DNA of 64,000 nucleotides from Acanthornis magna (taxonomy: Eukaryota; Chordata; Aves; Passeriformes; Acanthizidae): contig JAWUZG010000005.1 in the NCBI GenBank assembly GCA_036785705.1, positions 2,972,001-3,036,000 of the forward strand, given 5' to 3'. Shown here piece by piece: positions 24,201 through 36,819 of this stretch. Each line of letters opens with the position of its first letter. The first letter of the stretch is position 1. Position numbers and translations under genes: made by a program. A model generated the notes under the pieces. That model had not been told where the DNA came from. It saw only the letters and a list, made by a program, of their open reading frames with translations, and did no database searches.

Positions 24201-27200
24201 TCCATTGCCTTTATTATCTCGGTTCTTCTGAGTCCTAATTGCTTTATTGGGCAGTATTGGCAGCTGCTCTGGGGCTGCAAATGTTTGTGCCCAGTCCTCT
24301 TCTGAGTAGCCAATCTGGGATTAGGGGGTTTGTGCCCTTTCTGGTACTCGTGTGAGCAGGTGCAGTAACTCTGCATCAGTCTGCTTAAACTTCTACTGCA
24401 TTTCCACCCGAACAGGACAACATTTTTTGGTTACAGTAGTCAGCACTACACAGACCTCTGATTTCCATGAGCATGGCCTCACCTCTCCACCCTTGTCTGG
24501 ATGGGTGGTCCTGGGCTGGTTTTGGTGAAGTAGCTGCTGTTCACCTGCTTGGGCCACAAGCCAAGGAGTGTTGAACTCAGCTGAAAGACTCTACCAACTC
24601 TGTGGTCCTCCACAAACTCAGACTGCACCCAAACTGCTTTTTTTCCACCTTAAATGGTGAGCCCTGCAGGCTTCCAATATTTGTGAGTTCATACTGCCTA
24701 AATTTCCCCGTGACTTTCAGATAAGTCAGCGAACACATTCACCTAAAGCTTTGCAAGGGGGAGAAAAGTTATAAATCAGCCCTGTTTCCTTGACATCAGG
24801 GCAAGTTGGCTGGGAGTGCTTAGAGTGAGCTCTGAGTGACCTGAGAAGTTGCATGTGGCATTGGGTGTCATAACAAAAGTTCCTGCTGGCTCCATTTTCC
24901 TGCTCAGTAATGTCTTTTTACTTGTTTTAAGTACTCCAGGCCCCGACTGCTGAGGTTATTAATCTTCATCTGTGCTCTTTTTAAACTTTACTACTAGCAC
25001 TTTTTTTGCCTCAGATATGCTTTTATTCATTCTTTTCAGCAGCAATAACCTCTCATATTGGCCAAATTAGGAAATAATTGCAAATAATAGAGAATCCTTT
25101 TCCAGCTCTACAGTAAAGGATTATATATTTGCTGTGTGTGAGGGATGACACAGAGTGTAAATACCAAAATATGGGCAAACAGGCAGAGAAGGGAAGGATA
25201 TTGGTTGGCTCTCACTCTGTTGCTGTCTGGCTCAGGGGTCTTTGTGCTCAGGGCACAGCCCACGGCAGAGGGTCACACGCGGTGATTTGTGGAGGAGGAG
25301 AAGGAGGAAGGGAAAAGCTAGAGCTGATTTTGCACTTCAGCTCTTGCCAATCCCTGCAGGTTGTTTAGGGAAACCTGGGCAGGGTCTTTTAGTCCTCTGA
25401 CATAGAAACAGACTTGGGTGAATCAAATTAAGTCACTTGCATTTTTTAAGCAGAAACATATGATCTTCTTGGTCTTATTTATGTGGCCACAACAGCTGTG
25501 CTTGTTTCTGTTCAGTGCCACTTCCAGCAGTTCCACCCCACTTTTCCTGCGTGTTGGATCAGTTTTGGATCTTCATCCATTGCTTTAGAACACCCAGTTC
25601 TCCAGTCAAGGAGCTGAAACCAAGAGTTTATTCCTGAATTTTATCACAAGTCACACATCATAAGTGGCCAGTAATCCAACCCAGCTATTTGCAAGCCAGC
25701 AAAACTGTCTAATTAGGCAGCATATTAATAATTATTTTAAAATAATGAGTATACATGTAGGACATTGGGATATGCTTGTGCCATACAAAAAGCTGCTGCT
25801 TTCAGGTGCCTGGCTGCTCTCATACATAGGCATTTTCAGGATCAAAGCTCCTATGAATGTTATTCACAACAAATAATTGTACCAGCTCTTGGGAAGAAAA
25901 TACAGAGAACATTTGTGTAGTGCTGCCGTCTCAGTTGGGGAGCAAGGAAATACACTGACTGTAGGAGAGAGCAAAGCTCTCTCGGTGCTCTCATCACATT
26001 AACACTTACCTTCCTTCCTTCCAGTCAAAGTTCTCTGAGCTGCTGCTTTCCATTGTTTTTTATTATTCATTTGAATCAGAAAATAATATTTTTCCTCTCT
26101 AATTCAGGACAAATTGTCATTGCCCACCTCCTGCTGAGGCAAAAGTGTGCCAGAGCCCATCTCCTATGAGCTCCTTCTCACTTCAAATGCAGCCTGCAAT
26201 GGCTCCTTTGGAAATGTAACAGGCTATTATAGAAATATGTATTTACACAGTATTTTAAGATGCACATTATCCACCTGATAGACCATAACAGCTCACCATT
26301 ACAGCCTATTGAATAAAACCTCTTTGCACCATTTTTTTTTCAAAGCAGATACTTTTTATGTGATGAATTGTGAGTCTATTGTGTAAAAGTACAAGTTCGT
26401 CATGCAGGGCCGTAGGAGGACACCATTTATCTGTAACCCACTGCAATGGGAAAGTGCTCTCACCCTGCCCCATGGAATGAATTATTCTGACCAGAGGGAT
26501 GCAGATTGAAAAAAAGAGAAAAAAGCTTCATGAACCTAAAGGAAAAAGTTACAACATTTGTTTACTGGCCTTCAGTAGATTATCAGAGACATCACTCCTG
26601 TGGAGTCATTTTCCTTCTTCCTTGTCTGGTCCTAGTTTTTAAAGGGACACCTCTATTTTGAAAGCATCTCTGCTTGGCTTTCCTGGCCCCAACTTCCTGT
26701 GCTTGTTTGACTCATTCCAGTTGATCCACACTTGAAGAGTTTATCTCTTCCAGGGATTCACATTAGAACCTGCACTGCCTGAGGTGCCATCTTGCACTTT
26801 GTCCAAGGATGCTCCCTTGGAATAGATAATAATCAAAAATTTATTAGCCTGGAGCTAGGCATAAGGACTCTTTCTGTAATTTCCTGTAAGTTTTAACTTA
26901 TATGAAACAATGACAACAGAGAAGGCCACAAGACCCCGACTTCAAAATGAAGCGTGCAGCCAAAGGCACGGTGTCCCTACTATCAAACAGGCTGAATAAG
27001 CTGCAAATAGAGAAGATCCCCAACTTGTTATAAGATGAAATGGAGCCCAGCCCCTGTTGAGACGCAATTTTACATTGCAGATGTTCATGAATGCATGGAA
27101 AATGTGGTGACTTCAAGTCTCTTTTCTTTCCCTATCTTCAGGATGTCAAAACTGATTTTTTAAGAGAAACTCTCTAACAGTTGCAGTTGACTCCTGAGAA

Positions 27201-28168
27201 GAACTTGCATGTCTGGAACAAAAAAAAAGACTCCCAGCCAGCTGAACAGAGTTGTCTTCTTCCCTCCCCCCACTCACATTAAGCATACACAACAGAAATA
27301 CCAAACAGGCATGGGTTTTACATATTATGCCAATTCTGATCCAAAACAGTTTATTAATATAAATCACCTCCAAAAAAGGGAAAGATTTTAAAGGGAAGCG
27401 AATAGCTGCCAAAAAGACTTACACACAGAGCCAGTGCCTAACACTAAACCTAGTGGAAATCGTGTATTTCCACTCCTCATGAAGCCAAGCAGTGGGGAGC
27501 CAGTGCTTTGAACCCTGCGTGGGACACTTGCTGTGAGCCCCCACTAGAAAGCATATGGTTTTAGAGGAAACAGAAACACCATCCAGAAACGTGCTGGTCT
27601 ATAACCAGCAGATCTGTAAATAGTCTAAACCCACTCCCCTGCATGAGGGGGCCAAAGGGCCCCATCCAGTCTTTGCTGTGCCTCTTCCCCCTCGGAGAAG
27701 TCAGCATGAGCTTCAACCCCTCCGAGATGACTCCTCCACACCTGTCAAAGAAGAAGGGGATGGCTTGGAGGGGCAAATGTCACCCGGTTGGTGCAGGATG
27801 TCTGTTGGCCATGCCTTTGCGTGGCAGTGTTGCCATCCCTAGGATTCCCACCCAACTCCACTGTGCTCCAGATCTGTCTCTGAGCACTCCCAGGAGGGCT
27901 TCCCTGGTGTCCAACCCAAGAGTGGAAGCTGACCTCAGGTCTGTGGTTTTGTCCCAAGCGTCTCCTCCTTGACTCTTTACTGTTGACTCTTTCACAAAGC
28001 AGGACCAACCAGCCTGAAGTTATGGTTTTCTGGATTTCCTAGGTCTGTTTGGGAAACTCGTCCTCACTTTTTAAACAGTGTATTCGGTTTAATTTTCATT
28101 ATTTTTAGATGTTAAATTTTACATCAATACAGTATGTCTTAAACTACTGTATTAGAATGCTGCTTGAC
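24201..28168. other. Non-coding, nothing recognised
   Basis: No supported gene across about 4 kb. Frames reach 109 codons (27643-27972 plus) with overlapping minus frames, as expected in its local GC-rich patch. An 8-bp perfect inverted repeat (ATACAGTA / TACTGTAT) at 28127-28152 lies just left of the composite repeat. Confidence 0.5.
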
Positions 28169-28490
28169 TCACTTCCAAATTGAAGACCTTTTAAAAAAAT
28201 TGAAGCAGTCCAATAATTTTAAATCACTCTGCACTGTGCATTGCAATTTAAAATTATTGGAGTGCTTCAAATTTTTATAAGCCCTTGAATTTGGAAGTGA
28301 TCGAGGTTCTGGGCATACTCAGTGTAGAGCAATTTAAAATTATAAGAGCTGTCAAATTTTTATATAAGCACTTCAGTTAGAAAAGGGATTTGGGTTCTGG
28401 GCATGTGCAAAGGGGAGCAATTTAAATTATTAAAGTGCTTCAATTTTTTTTCTAAGCACCTGATTTTGGAAGGGTTTTGGTTTGTGCAGC
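28169..28490. repeat. Inverted plus tandem AT-rich repeat composite
   Basis: A left arm (28169-28224) and a right arm (28246-28300) are near-perfect reverse complements over about 55 bp, with a 21-nt loop. The right arm is the beginning of an 86-bp unit (28244-28329) that repeats in direct orientation at 28330-28417 and partially at 28418-28490. Shared landmarks are CAATTTAAA at each unit start, TCAAATTTTT, AAGCRCTT-like words and GGTTCTGGGCAT in the first two units. Unit identity is roughly 70-75% by eye. The arrangement is one inverted and three direct copies. It could be a palindromic non-autonomous DNA transposon that expanded internally, or a small satellite. I do not recognise the family. 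Confidence 0.8.
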
Positions 28491-29989
28491 CTAAAATGAC
28501 AACTTCCTTTGAGAGTTTCTTCTTAAAAAGAATTTCAATCTTGCAAACTAAAGTATTCTTTAAAATATGAATTCACTGATACTTTAAGAACTGATTTGCA
28601 CAGAGCTTGGTGCCCAGAACATCTATTTTTTTTCACTCATTTTATCATTATCATTTCACTCTTTAAGGGGCAAATTGATGGTATAGAAATAGCTGCCTCT
28701 TTGGATTCTAATTTTTTTCCAACTGTTGCACTCATGGTACAAAAAAAAAAAAAAAAGTGGAAAAATGAAAAATTTGATGAGAAGAACTGAATGCTTTTTC
28801 CATGGACTATCCTGCCTGGCCAACAGAATTTAGAAGGCATTCAAAATTGAAGCAATTTGTTATTAAATTTCATTTTAATATCTCTCAACACTCAAAATGA
28901 AAGCCATGTGATAGCTGATTGAATCTGAAGGAAGGAAGCTGGAAAGCAGCTTTATTTGCACACTCACTCTGTACTGAAGTGATTCCTGCCAGGAGCTGTG
29001 CCAGGACTGCCATCTTTGCCCCAAATCCAGCCGTGCCCTTCAGCATGGCAGTGCTGGGCATTAGGAGCAGCAAGGGGAGCAGGGAGGGAGCAATTCCCAC
29101 ACCAGATCCCACTCTCTGCTGCCGTGGGACACATGCAGAGGGATCAGCACAGCTGAGCCAGAGATCGCTGTGTCCAGACGCACGGAAAAGATGAGACTGA
29201 GGGATGTCCTCACTGAGCTGTCAGAGCATAGGCACGGGGCAGGTGAGCATCTCTGGCCTCTCCACTCATGTTTCTCTCCGCTATTCCTTTTTAAAACCAG
29301 GGATTCACTCTGCAGGGCAGGGATTGGGGTAATTAGTTAGTGTATAAGGGCACTGTGTACCTTAAGCCTCGCGTACCAGGAGTACCTGCGGCATGGAACT
29401 GTGCATTTCATCAAATGCCAATTTAGTGTTTTCTTTCCCTTGAATGCTTCTTTCACTTGTTACCATGGAGGTGATAGGTGACCATTTGTAGTTGTTTATT
29501 CCTTGGAAAATGAAGTTTTTGAATAAAAGCCAGTGATCAAATTAAGTAGGGGCAAAGATATGACGGAGGTGAAACTCAAACAGGAGCCAGATTAATCATA
29601 TAGTCAGGAATGAAGGGGAAAATTCCTGGAAGCTTTTTGCATTTTCCCTTGGAGTTTTTGGTTTTTTGTTTGGTTTGCTTTTTTTCCCAAAAAGTGCCAA
29701 AATGGTTTCTTACTGTCCCTCCTATTAACTGCATCATCCTTCTGGGATGTGAAACCCAGGGGTCGTTCTGTGCCAGAAGGACAGGGAATGAGAGACCAAA
29801 CATATTTATGTGTGGTATAAGTTGGTTTGGAGTGTGCTTTCATTGAACCCTTCAGGAATTTTGTGGCAAGCATTGGCTGGGTTCTGCCCAGAGATAGGGT
29901 CTGCTGGGGCCTCCATGTGAGTGTGGCCAGGAGCCACCGTGTGCAGCTGTGTCAATGGTGAGAAAAGGTTTTCCTGGGAAGAGTTTGGT
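28491..29989. other. Non-coding, nothing recognised; A16 at 28741-28756
   Basis: Short frames only (up to about 91 codons). The A-run at 28741-28756 has no recognisable retrotransposed body upstream. Confidence 0.5.
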
Positions 29990-30335
29990 AGAGGTGAGGT
30001 CTGCCCACGCCTTCTCTTCCTGTCCGGTGTGTGGGAGTGAGCACGGACTGGATTGAAATTCTGCCCGGGCGGAGGAGCAATAGGGGCAGGTGCCAGCTGT
30101 CCTGCTGGCACATCCATGCACGGATGAGCGTGTGTCAGGCCAGGGGCGTGCGGAGGCAGCGGGGGAACAAACACAGACACACACCCTGGCCCTGCCTGTC
30201 TGAATCCTTGCTCTGGCACAAAATAACAGAGGGAATCAGCTCGGAGCCGCCGCCTCACAGACACACGTACGAGCGCCGAGGCTGCCTTAAAGTTCCCGTC
30301 TCGCTGCCTCACTTCAGACGCTGCTGCTCCAGCCC
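29990..30335. other. Moderately CpG-enriched, GC-rich segment
   Basis: CpG is locally enriched compared with the surroundings, especially at 30235-30340 (GGAGCCGCCGCC, ACGTACGAGCGCCGAGG). Opposing frames of 168 codons minus (29806-30312) and 109 plus cover it, but neither has a known domain; the stop-codon scarcity follows from GC. It could be a weak or orphan CpG island. Confidence 0.3.
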
Positions 30336-31009
30336 CGCTTTTGGGCTGTATTCATGCTAATGTTGACAGGTTTTTTCCTCCTTTGTTACATTGTGCAAAC
30401 CAAATAGAAAGTGAGGTGAGCTTGTCTGAGCAGATGAAAGATGGCAAGAAATTGGCGCTTGGGGACCAGTGTCTTGGTGACATCGACTCTGCAGTCCTTT
30501 TTTTCTCTCTCTCCCTGGCTTCCCCTCTCCCTCTCATTCTCTCTGAAATGGTCTGTGCCTCCAGTAATTTACATAATACTCTTCTGACACCTTTACTTTA
30601 GTCATCAATCACGGTACCTTCTCTCAGTCTATCTTTTGTCTGAGCATGTCTCTTCTTTATCAGGCCATGCACAAAAGATTAATTTCACAGTTTTTCTCCC
30701 TTCTTTCTTTCCTTGCAAGATACAAAGCTCATGAAATGACAGAAGCAAGATAATGAAAACAACAATGCAAGCAATTTTTTTTTTTGTTCTTGCTGGTTGG
30801 ATCTCAAGATACTTTTTTTAACCTCATTGTGTGCCATCTGTCTTAGAAAAGGTCTGCTCGGTATTTTTTAATACAATTCTGATGCTGTTCTGAAGACTAC
30901 CTGGGGGAAAAAATACATATTTTAATCAGGCCATAGGTACTGATATAAAATTATAAAAATAAATTAAAAAAAAAAAGGAATTTGTTGAACAATTAAAGCG
31001 AGGGGTCCA
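30336..31009. other. Non-coding, nothing recognised
   Basis: Pyrimidine-rich around 30500-30700, AT-rich from about 30770. Short T and A runs occur at about 30775-30785 and 30966-30976. Confidence 0.5.
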
Positions 31010-31215
31010 TTTCTAATGGTGGCATGGGCTATTGCACAGTGCCCATGCCCCAATTAATATTAATGATCTTTTGTGCATAGCAAATTTATGGCATTTGATT
31101 GACTCACACAACTACACTTCAAGCTGTCACATAAAGTGAAATATATGGGCACCATGGCCTAATTTGCATATGCATATGTTCTTAATATTAATTAGTCTAA
31201 TGGATCTAAGGACCT
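31010..31215. promoter_or_regulatory. Candidate enhancer-like element with POU octamer
   Basis: This AT-rich block contains a perfect octamer ATTTGCAT (31162-31169), an overlapping ATGCATATG word, two copies of a TTAATATTAAT core (31053-31064 and 31181-31192), a TAATTAG homeodomain-type word and TTGATTGA. Clustering of POU and homeodomain words is typical of conserved neural or pluripotency enhancers. There is no simple repeat or transposon signature. Conservation and activity are not shown. Confidence 0.3.
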
Positions 31216-31572
31216 GGAGATAATTTGAGTACTGGGAGAATAGAAGCAAACAAACAAAACAAAACTCACTGAACAGTGCTGTGCTATGGGTTGGTCCTAC
31301 AGTCAAATAACTCTCCCAAAATGCAAAATAATTGGCATGAATTTCTCCTCCTTCCCCATGTCTCTCCCAGGACTGGCTGAATTAAAATCTTATCCCATAT
31401 AATGCATTGTTTTGGCTCTGACCCTGACACTTTTTAATTTGAAATGCTTAACATGCCAAGTAGATTACAGAATTATAGACAGAGGAGTTTGAGTGCAGGC
31501 TTATGGGCGTAGGTCAGGGCCATGAGACTTGCAGCCCTGCGAGGGGGCTATTTCCCAATACACCTGTGTAAT

Positions 31573-31592
31573 TTCCATTAATATTAATGGAA
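31573..31592. repeat. Perfect 20-bp palindrome
   Basis: TTCCATTAATATTAATGGAA is its own reverse complement. Its centre ATTAATATTAAT is the same core seen at 31053-31064. It could bind a dimeric homeodomain protein or form a cruciform. It is too short to call a hairpin RNA. Confidence 0.9.
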
Positions 31593-32999
31593 GCTGTGCG
31601 AGTTTATTGGGGGGAACTTGCTCTCTCTCCCCAGCTTGGCTTTGTGCTTGCATTGCCTGGTAATGATGGCACAGATCTCCAGATGAAAACCAGCTGCTTT
31701 TGGCCACTGGACTTGGAAAGTTAGTGAAAATTCACGTTTTTGATACTCCAGGGAGCCAGAGGTGCCAGAGCACGAAAGTAAGGAGATGTCAGGGTAATCT
31801 TTTCTGTTTGACTTTTGAATTGGCGTGGGGGAGGGCTTGTGTCCTAATCCTGTCTGCACTCCTAGGTCTGTACAACTCCCCTCTGTGATAAGCAACTTTA
31901 AGATGAGCAGAACATTTGTATGATGGTGAAGAGGAGGCTGGCAGTGGGGTCCATGCACTAAGTCCTTCCAGGACCACAAAGTGCTGGCAGGAATTAGCAA
32001 AGGGATAGAGGGGTGGTCTGGTGTCCCTGCAAATTGGCTGAAGTCAGGAGATCCTTAGATCCATTATCATCCTGTGCAGTTGTGCAAGCATTGTGTTATG
32101 TTACCAATGGAAAAGGAGGGTAGACTCTGACTGGGAGTCCTCTGGGGATGTCTGTGGCTTGGGACATCCCCATGCAGCGTTCTGGGGGAAGGGTGTGCAG
32201 GGTGTGTGTGGCTGGGGCTCTCCTACAACCCAGGCTGGTGGCTGTGGGGCTGTGTCTGTGCTGACGGGGAGGTGACAGAGGAGTGACTACTGCCAGCGCC
32301 ACCAGAGGAGCTCCTGTGTGGGCAATTCCAGTGAGGCTTGGGCAGCCAGCTGAGGAGCTGGGACTGCTGCTGCAGTACCACCCCTTCATGGGCAATCCGC
32401 AGGGATCCAAGCTCCACTTCCAGCAGGGAGGGATGAAAATCCCAAAGGCATGCTAGTGAGGGTGTTCTGGAGCTGAGAAATTCGTTAATGCTGTTCCCAA
32501 CCTCAGGGGATGTGGGGACCTCACCTCAGATCTGGTCCCTGACTCACTTGGGTTATTTTGGATCCAGTACCTGACTCACCTGGGTTGTTTCGCCTACCAG
32601 AGAAAACAGCCCATTTCCAGCCTGCAGAGCTGTAATGAATCTGCAAGTTGCTGATTGCCTTTATGAGGTGCTAAGCACTGATGGCTGCCTGATGCCAGGG
32701 AGGGGAATGTCAGCTCTTGCCCGGATCAGGTCTACAGTGAGTTGTTCTATAGAAAAAAATGACTTTCCTGTACGAAGGCATCACTTATATACGGAATATA
32801 TATAACAAAACCTGGAAAGCCTCTAGTCACTCATTTTAGCTGCTAAAATGCCTTTAGGCCAACATTCCTGCTGTGAAAGGGGTTATGGACATGTCATATG
32901 GGGGTCATCAGTGAAAAATATACCCAACTTTTGTTATTCTTAAGTCTAAATCAAAAACCTCTTTTCACAATCCACTAAGGGACGATTTACTAGAGAGTA
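31593..32999. other. Non-coding, nothing recognised
   Basis: Frames include 138 codons (31584-32000 minus), without recognisable domains. The patch 32100-32400 is GC-richer and has frames in several phases. A small tandem duplication at 32530-32593 is listed separately. Confidence 0.5.
32530..32593 (+). repeat. Two-copy 32-bp tandem duplication
   Basis: Copies start at 32530 and 32562. They share CTGACTCAC-TGGGTT and the ATCYRGT-CC start, with about five differences. This is a simple local duplication. Confidence 0.7.
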
Positions 33000-33420
33000 G
33001 AATGTGGTATCAATTATTTCTGTGGGCATCCTTTTTGTTATAAGAAGCAAAGAGGATTGCTTGAGAGTCAATAGCATGACTCCATCTCAGATTACTAAAT
33101 AATGAAATGCTAAACTTGGCCTAGAGTAAGGACTATTGCTGTCTCAAAGGGACCAGAGGCTTCAATTAAATCAGAGGACAGTGTTCAATGAATGAGAAAA
33201 GGATGCTTAAGGTACGATGACATATTACCGGATTTTACATTTAATTGCAGTGCTTTGTTCTTTTAATAAAAGCACAAGAGCAGTGGATCTCCATTATGGT
33301 CATCTGGTAGCATTGTTCACTGTGGACAGTTTATTGTAATTTATTGGCTATGTTTAATCCCTCTATTTTTCATATAAATGATTTCTGTCTGCTTTATTTT
33401 ATGAATTTTCTTTGCTTATA
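33000..33420. other. AT-rich stretch, candidate conserved non-coding DNA
   Basis: Low GC, no microsatellite and no frame over 60 codons. It contains TTTAATTGCAG, TTTTAATAAAAGC, TAATTTATTGG and TTCATATAAATGA words. The regulatory interpretation is texture-based only. Confidence 0.25.
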
Positions 33421-35759
33421 AAAAAAAATAGCACCTAATAGTTATTTATACACAAAAGAGCTTTTCCACTGAAATATTCAATGGTGCAAGAAAGAAACAA
33501 CCCAGATTCTATGAAACTGGAATGGAAGAAAGTGCTTCTGCTCAGAGGGGTGTGATCCTGCATCACCCCAGCAGGTATTGGCACTTGCAGAGCAATGTGG
33601 CATTGTGGGAACAGCATCTTGAGCATGCTGTGCAACCTCAGGAGTAACAAAAATGTCCTTGTTGGTTCTGTGGGGCTCTGTGCTGCTGAACTTGCCTGTG
33701 CTTGGGCTATGGACAGCGGGGCCCGTGCAGAGAGAGACTTTGGGTGTATTTCTGGTCCAGGAGAAATTGGCTTCAAAATCCCCTGCCCCCAGAGGTGGGT
33801 TTCAGCCTTTCTGCTCGGTGCCCTGGGATAACGTACAACACATGGCAGTGGTTTAGCTGAAAAACCACTGGACCATATGTATGTGATTATACATATGTGA
33901 GTGCACACATGCATGCATGTATAGATATATTTATAGTCCTATGTTTGCATATATAATGATACGTATTTATTTTAAAATAAAAATCTACAAGTGTTTTTGA
34001 AGTTGTTGTCAGGCAAGTACCTCCTTTTAGGCATTTTTGCTGTGACTTGTCTCATCTGGGCATGCCAATCGTATCCCATTATATAAATGAAGAGATGGTC
34101 AGTGATTTAACTAATGTAACCTGATGCATCAAGGCAACACTGGGTTAACTGCCAGCTTAGGAAGGGGGAGATTGAGACCTGAGAAACTCAGATCCTTGTC
34201 TGTATTTTTAGAGTCTGGTTTGTTTGTTTGTCCTTCTTATTTTTTTCTTTACATTAAAACATCCTTGTGCAGGAGAGGGATTCCTAAATTCAGCTGAAAC
34301 ACTGTGTGCATCGAGCATGGGCAGGGGAGACAGCCTCTCTTCAGCCCTGGACAGTGCATGTCTGGTTTTCAGGCCAGATCCTCCCCGAAACAGGGTCACA
34401 GTGAGTGGTTCATTCCCTGTAAACAGGTTGGGTGTCTTTTGTTTCTGCCTTGTTTCAGCTCGTGTCAGAGCCTGTCTCCGGAAACGTGGCAGTTCAGTGA
34501 AGAAGGTGGGATGAGCTGACTCTCAGAAGTAATGGCACAAAACGAATGGCAGCCAGCCCTGCTCAAACTGCCACAAGAGGTTTCTGGGCCCAGGGGAAAG
34601 CTGTGAGCTGCATTGCCTACTGGGAGAAATTCCTCTGTGGTTTTATCTGAGGGGTTTTCTGGGTGTGTTTCTTTTCAAGGAGGGTGCAATGCTTTTGACG
34701 GCCTGCAGTGTCTAATTTTTATAGCATCATTCAGCCTTGTGGCAGCATCAGAGTAATGAATTCAGGAAGTGTGCGGCAAGGATTGTCTGTGCAAGAGGGT
34801 ACAGGCAGTACTTAACTCCCCATCGATTGCGAGCGACTGATAAACAAGTGAGGGCCTCCTGATCAACCCCAAAGGGTGCTGCAGGTCCCAGGCACTTCAG
34901 GTGTGGCACTGGGACTATCATCTACAACAGCAGCATCTCAGTGTCTTTTTCACTGAAATGATCAACTGAACAGAAATTGCTTTTGCTCTTGCTGGGATGG
35001 TCCTCTTCAAGGGTAGCAAGTGTTGGAGAACTCCTCCGAGGTGGCTGTAGAGGTGTCCAGGTATAGGGACAAACATTGTGCCCGAGTGCCACTTGAGCAC
35101 GTGGCCATTGTCACACACTGTGTGCCAACACCCTGGGCATGAAGTCTTTTGCTGTGTGGAGGAGAATTATGGCCGTGAACTGGGCAGTCGGGTGACCAAA
35201 CGCCCTGAGTTTGTCACAGCTGCTCTTTCCAGGGGCTGATGCAATGTGGCTGTGCCGTATGCACATTTATAAATTACCATATGATGAATATGGGGCCATA
35301 CTGTAGCAGAGTCTTCCTCTTGACAAAGTGCTGTGCCTATTCCCAGCTCTCCCTGGCCTCTGTTTTTGTTAATTTTACACTGAAGGATCAACATGCCCAG
35401 GATGCACGCATGCATCCATCTCTCTCCCTCTCAAAGGAAATTAGTGCTTTCCTGTCACCGCAGGTGATATGAGAAGGGGAGGAAGTACACAAACTGATTT
35501 ATCTGGAGCTGTCAGCTGTTTTGAGGATGTTGACTACTAAGGGTGTCAGCTCCTCCTCAGTAGTTGGCTGACTCTGAAGAAGACCCCATTCCTCATTAAA
35601 AGAGCACTGAGCTGCACTTGAAAGTGACTTTCCCACTTGTTCTCCTCTCACAAACATCACAATAACAGATTCGCTGTTTAAAGTGGCATGATCTTCATGC
35701 CAGGCCCAGGCAGCTTTGTAAAATACACCTCTGCAGCACTCGGTAGCATCGGTACCATC
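33421..35759. other. Non-coding; TATG/CATG-rich simple tract at 33870-33955
   Basis: A 159-codon minus frame (33435-33914) has no known domain, and its N-terminal Cys/Thr/Ile-rich part comes from the CATATGTATG tract at 33870-33955. The remaining frames are under 100 codons. No gene is supported. Confidence 0.5.
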
Positions 35760-35920
35760 CATGCAAAATTCATTTGAGGTATAAACTAGAGACTATCATC
35801 ACAGATGACAGTTATAGCAAATCAGCACGCTGTGTACAGTTTCATCCTTTATTCACATTATGTATCATAATAAACGTCGTCCTAGCAACACAGTTTGTTG
35901 AGAGTCAAACACAATACCCC
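35760..35920. promoter_or_regulatory. Candidate regulatory element with RFX X-box-like site
   Basis: A 160-bp AT-rich block without repeats. GTCGTCCTAGCAAC at 35876-35889 matches 13 of 14 positions of the RFX X-box consensus GTHNYYATRRNAAC. A TGACAG word (TALE/MEIS type) lies at about 35806. Chance matches of this quality are expected in 64 kb, so this is suggestive only. Confidence 0.25.
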
Positions 35921-36819
35921 ACAATGCCTTGCCACAGATGGATGTGGGGAATCGTGGCTGTAAGAGCCTGGTACAGCCTGAAAAGGAACCAACAATTCCT
36001 ACTGTCATTTTAGGGGACTCTTTCCTCCTCCCAGGGCAGCCTTGGGAGAGAGGTGGCAAGGGAGCCTGTGTGAGCTGGGGGTCCCTGCTGCATGCTGATT
36101 TGTGTGGGAGCAAAGGGGAGTGTCAGAAGCACTGGGAACTGGGTCAAAATGTGTCAAGGCTCAAAACTGGAAGGCTTGAGGAAGAAGAGAAGGGACTGTC
36201 ACCTGGTTAAATTGAGTAATATTGGGGAAGAAATATTACACAGGTACAAAACTACATCTTCTTTCTTTTTAATAACTGCTTAGTGAAAAAGCACTTCCAA
36301 GGTATTGAAAGTGAAAGAAAAAGAAATCTTAATGTAAAAATATATGCCTTTGGTATAGAATTCCACTCAGACCTGAGAGAGATGTTTCTGAGTGGAGCCG
36401 GGTATGATTCATATAACATTTTGCCATCCCCTGGGGAATGTCATCTCCTTCTGATGTCTCCATTTGCAGGAAAGGCTTCATTGCAGGTGCAGCACGAGGC
36501 TCCCACACCAAAGGGCTGCGCTCGCTTTCAGACCCTGAGCGCGCTTGCTCCGTGAGATACAGCAGCCCATTTTCTCTAATCCTTGCCCTGGCACCTGCTC
36601 CAGCATGTGTTTTTCCTTGTCCCTGCTCATGATAGCCCCTGCTCACATGCTCTGTGTTACAGAGGAGCTGCTGCCTCCCCGGGGTGCCAGTCAGCCCACG
36701 GTGGGGCTGGCACCTCCTCAACAGTGAACCCCCCAGGTGAGGCCACAGGATACTGTCCCCTGTCCCTAATGCAAATCATGTGTATCCGCTATGAGAAGAG
36801 AGGCTCCAGCTCCTGTCTG
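35921..36819. other. Non-coding, nothing recognised
   Basis: Frames up to 130 codons (36329-36721 minus), contradicted by overlapping plus frames and with no domain. Confidence 0.5.

Noticed and set aside
29806..30312. 168-codon minus-strand frame
   Set aside because: GC-rich segment with opposing frames and no recognisable domain or splice context.
33435..33914. 159-codon minus-strand frame
   Set aside because: Its N-terminal part is translated CATATGTATG simple repeat, and the rest resembles nothing known.
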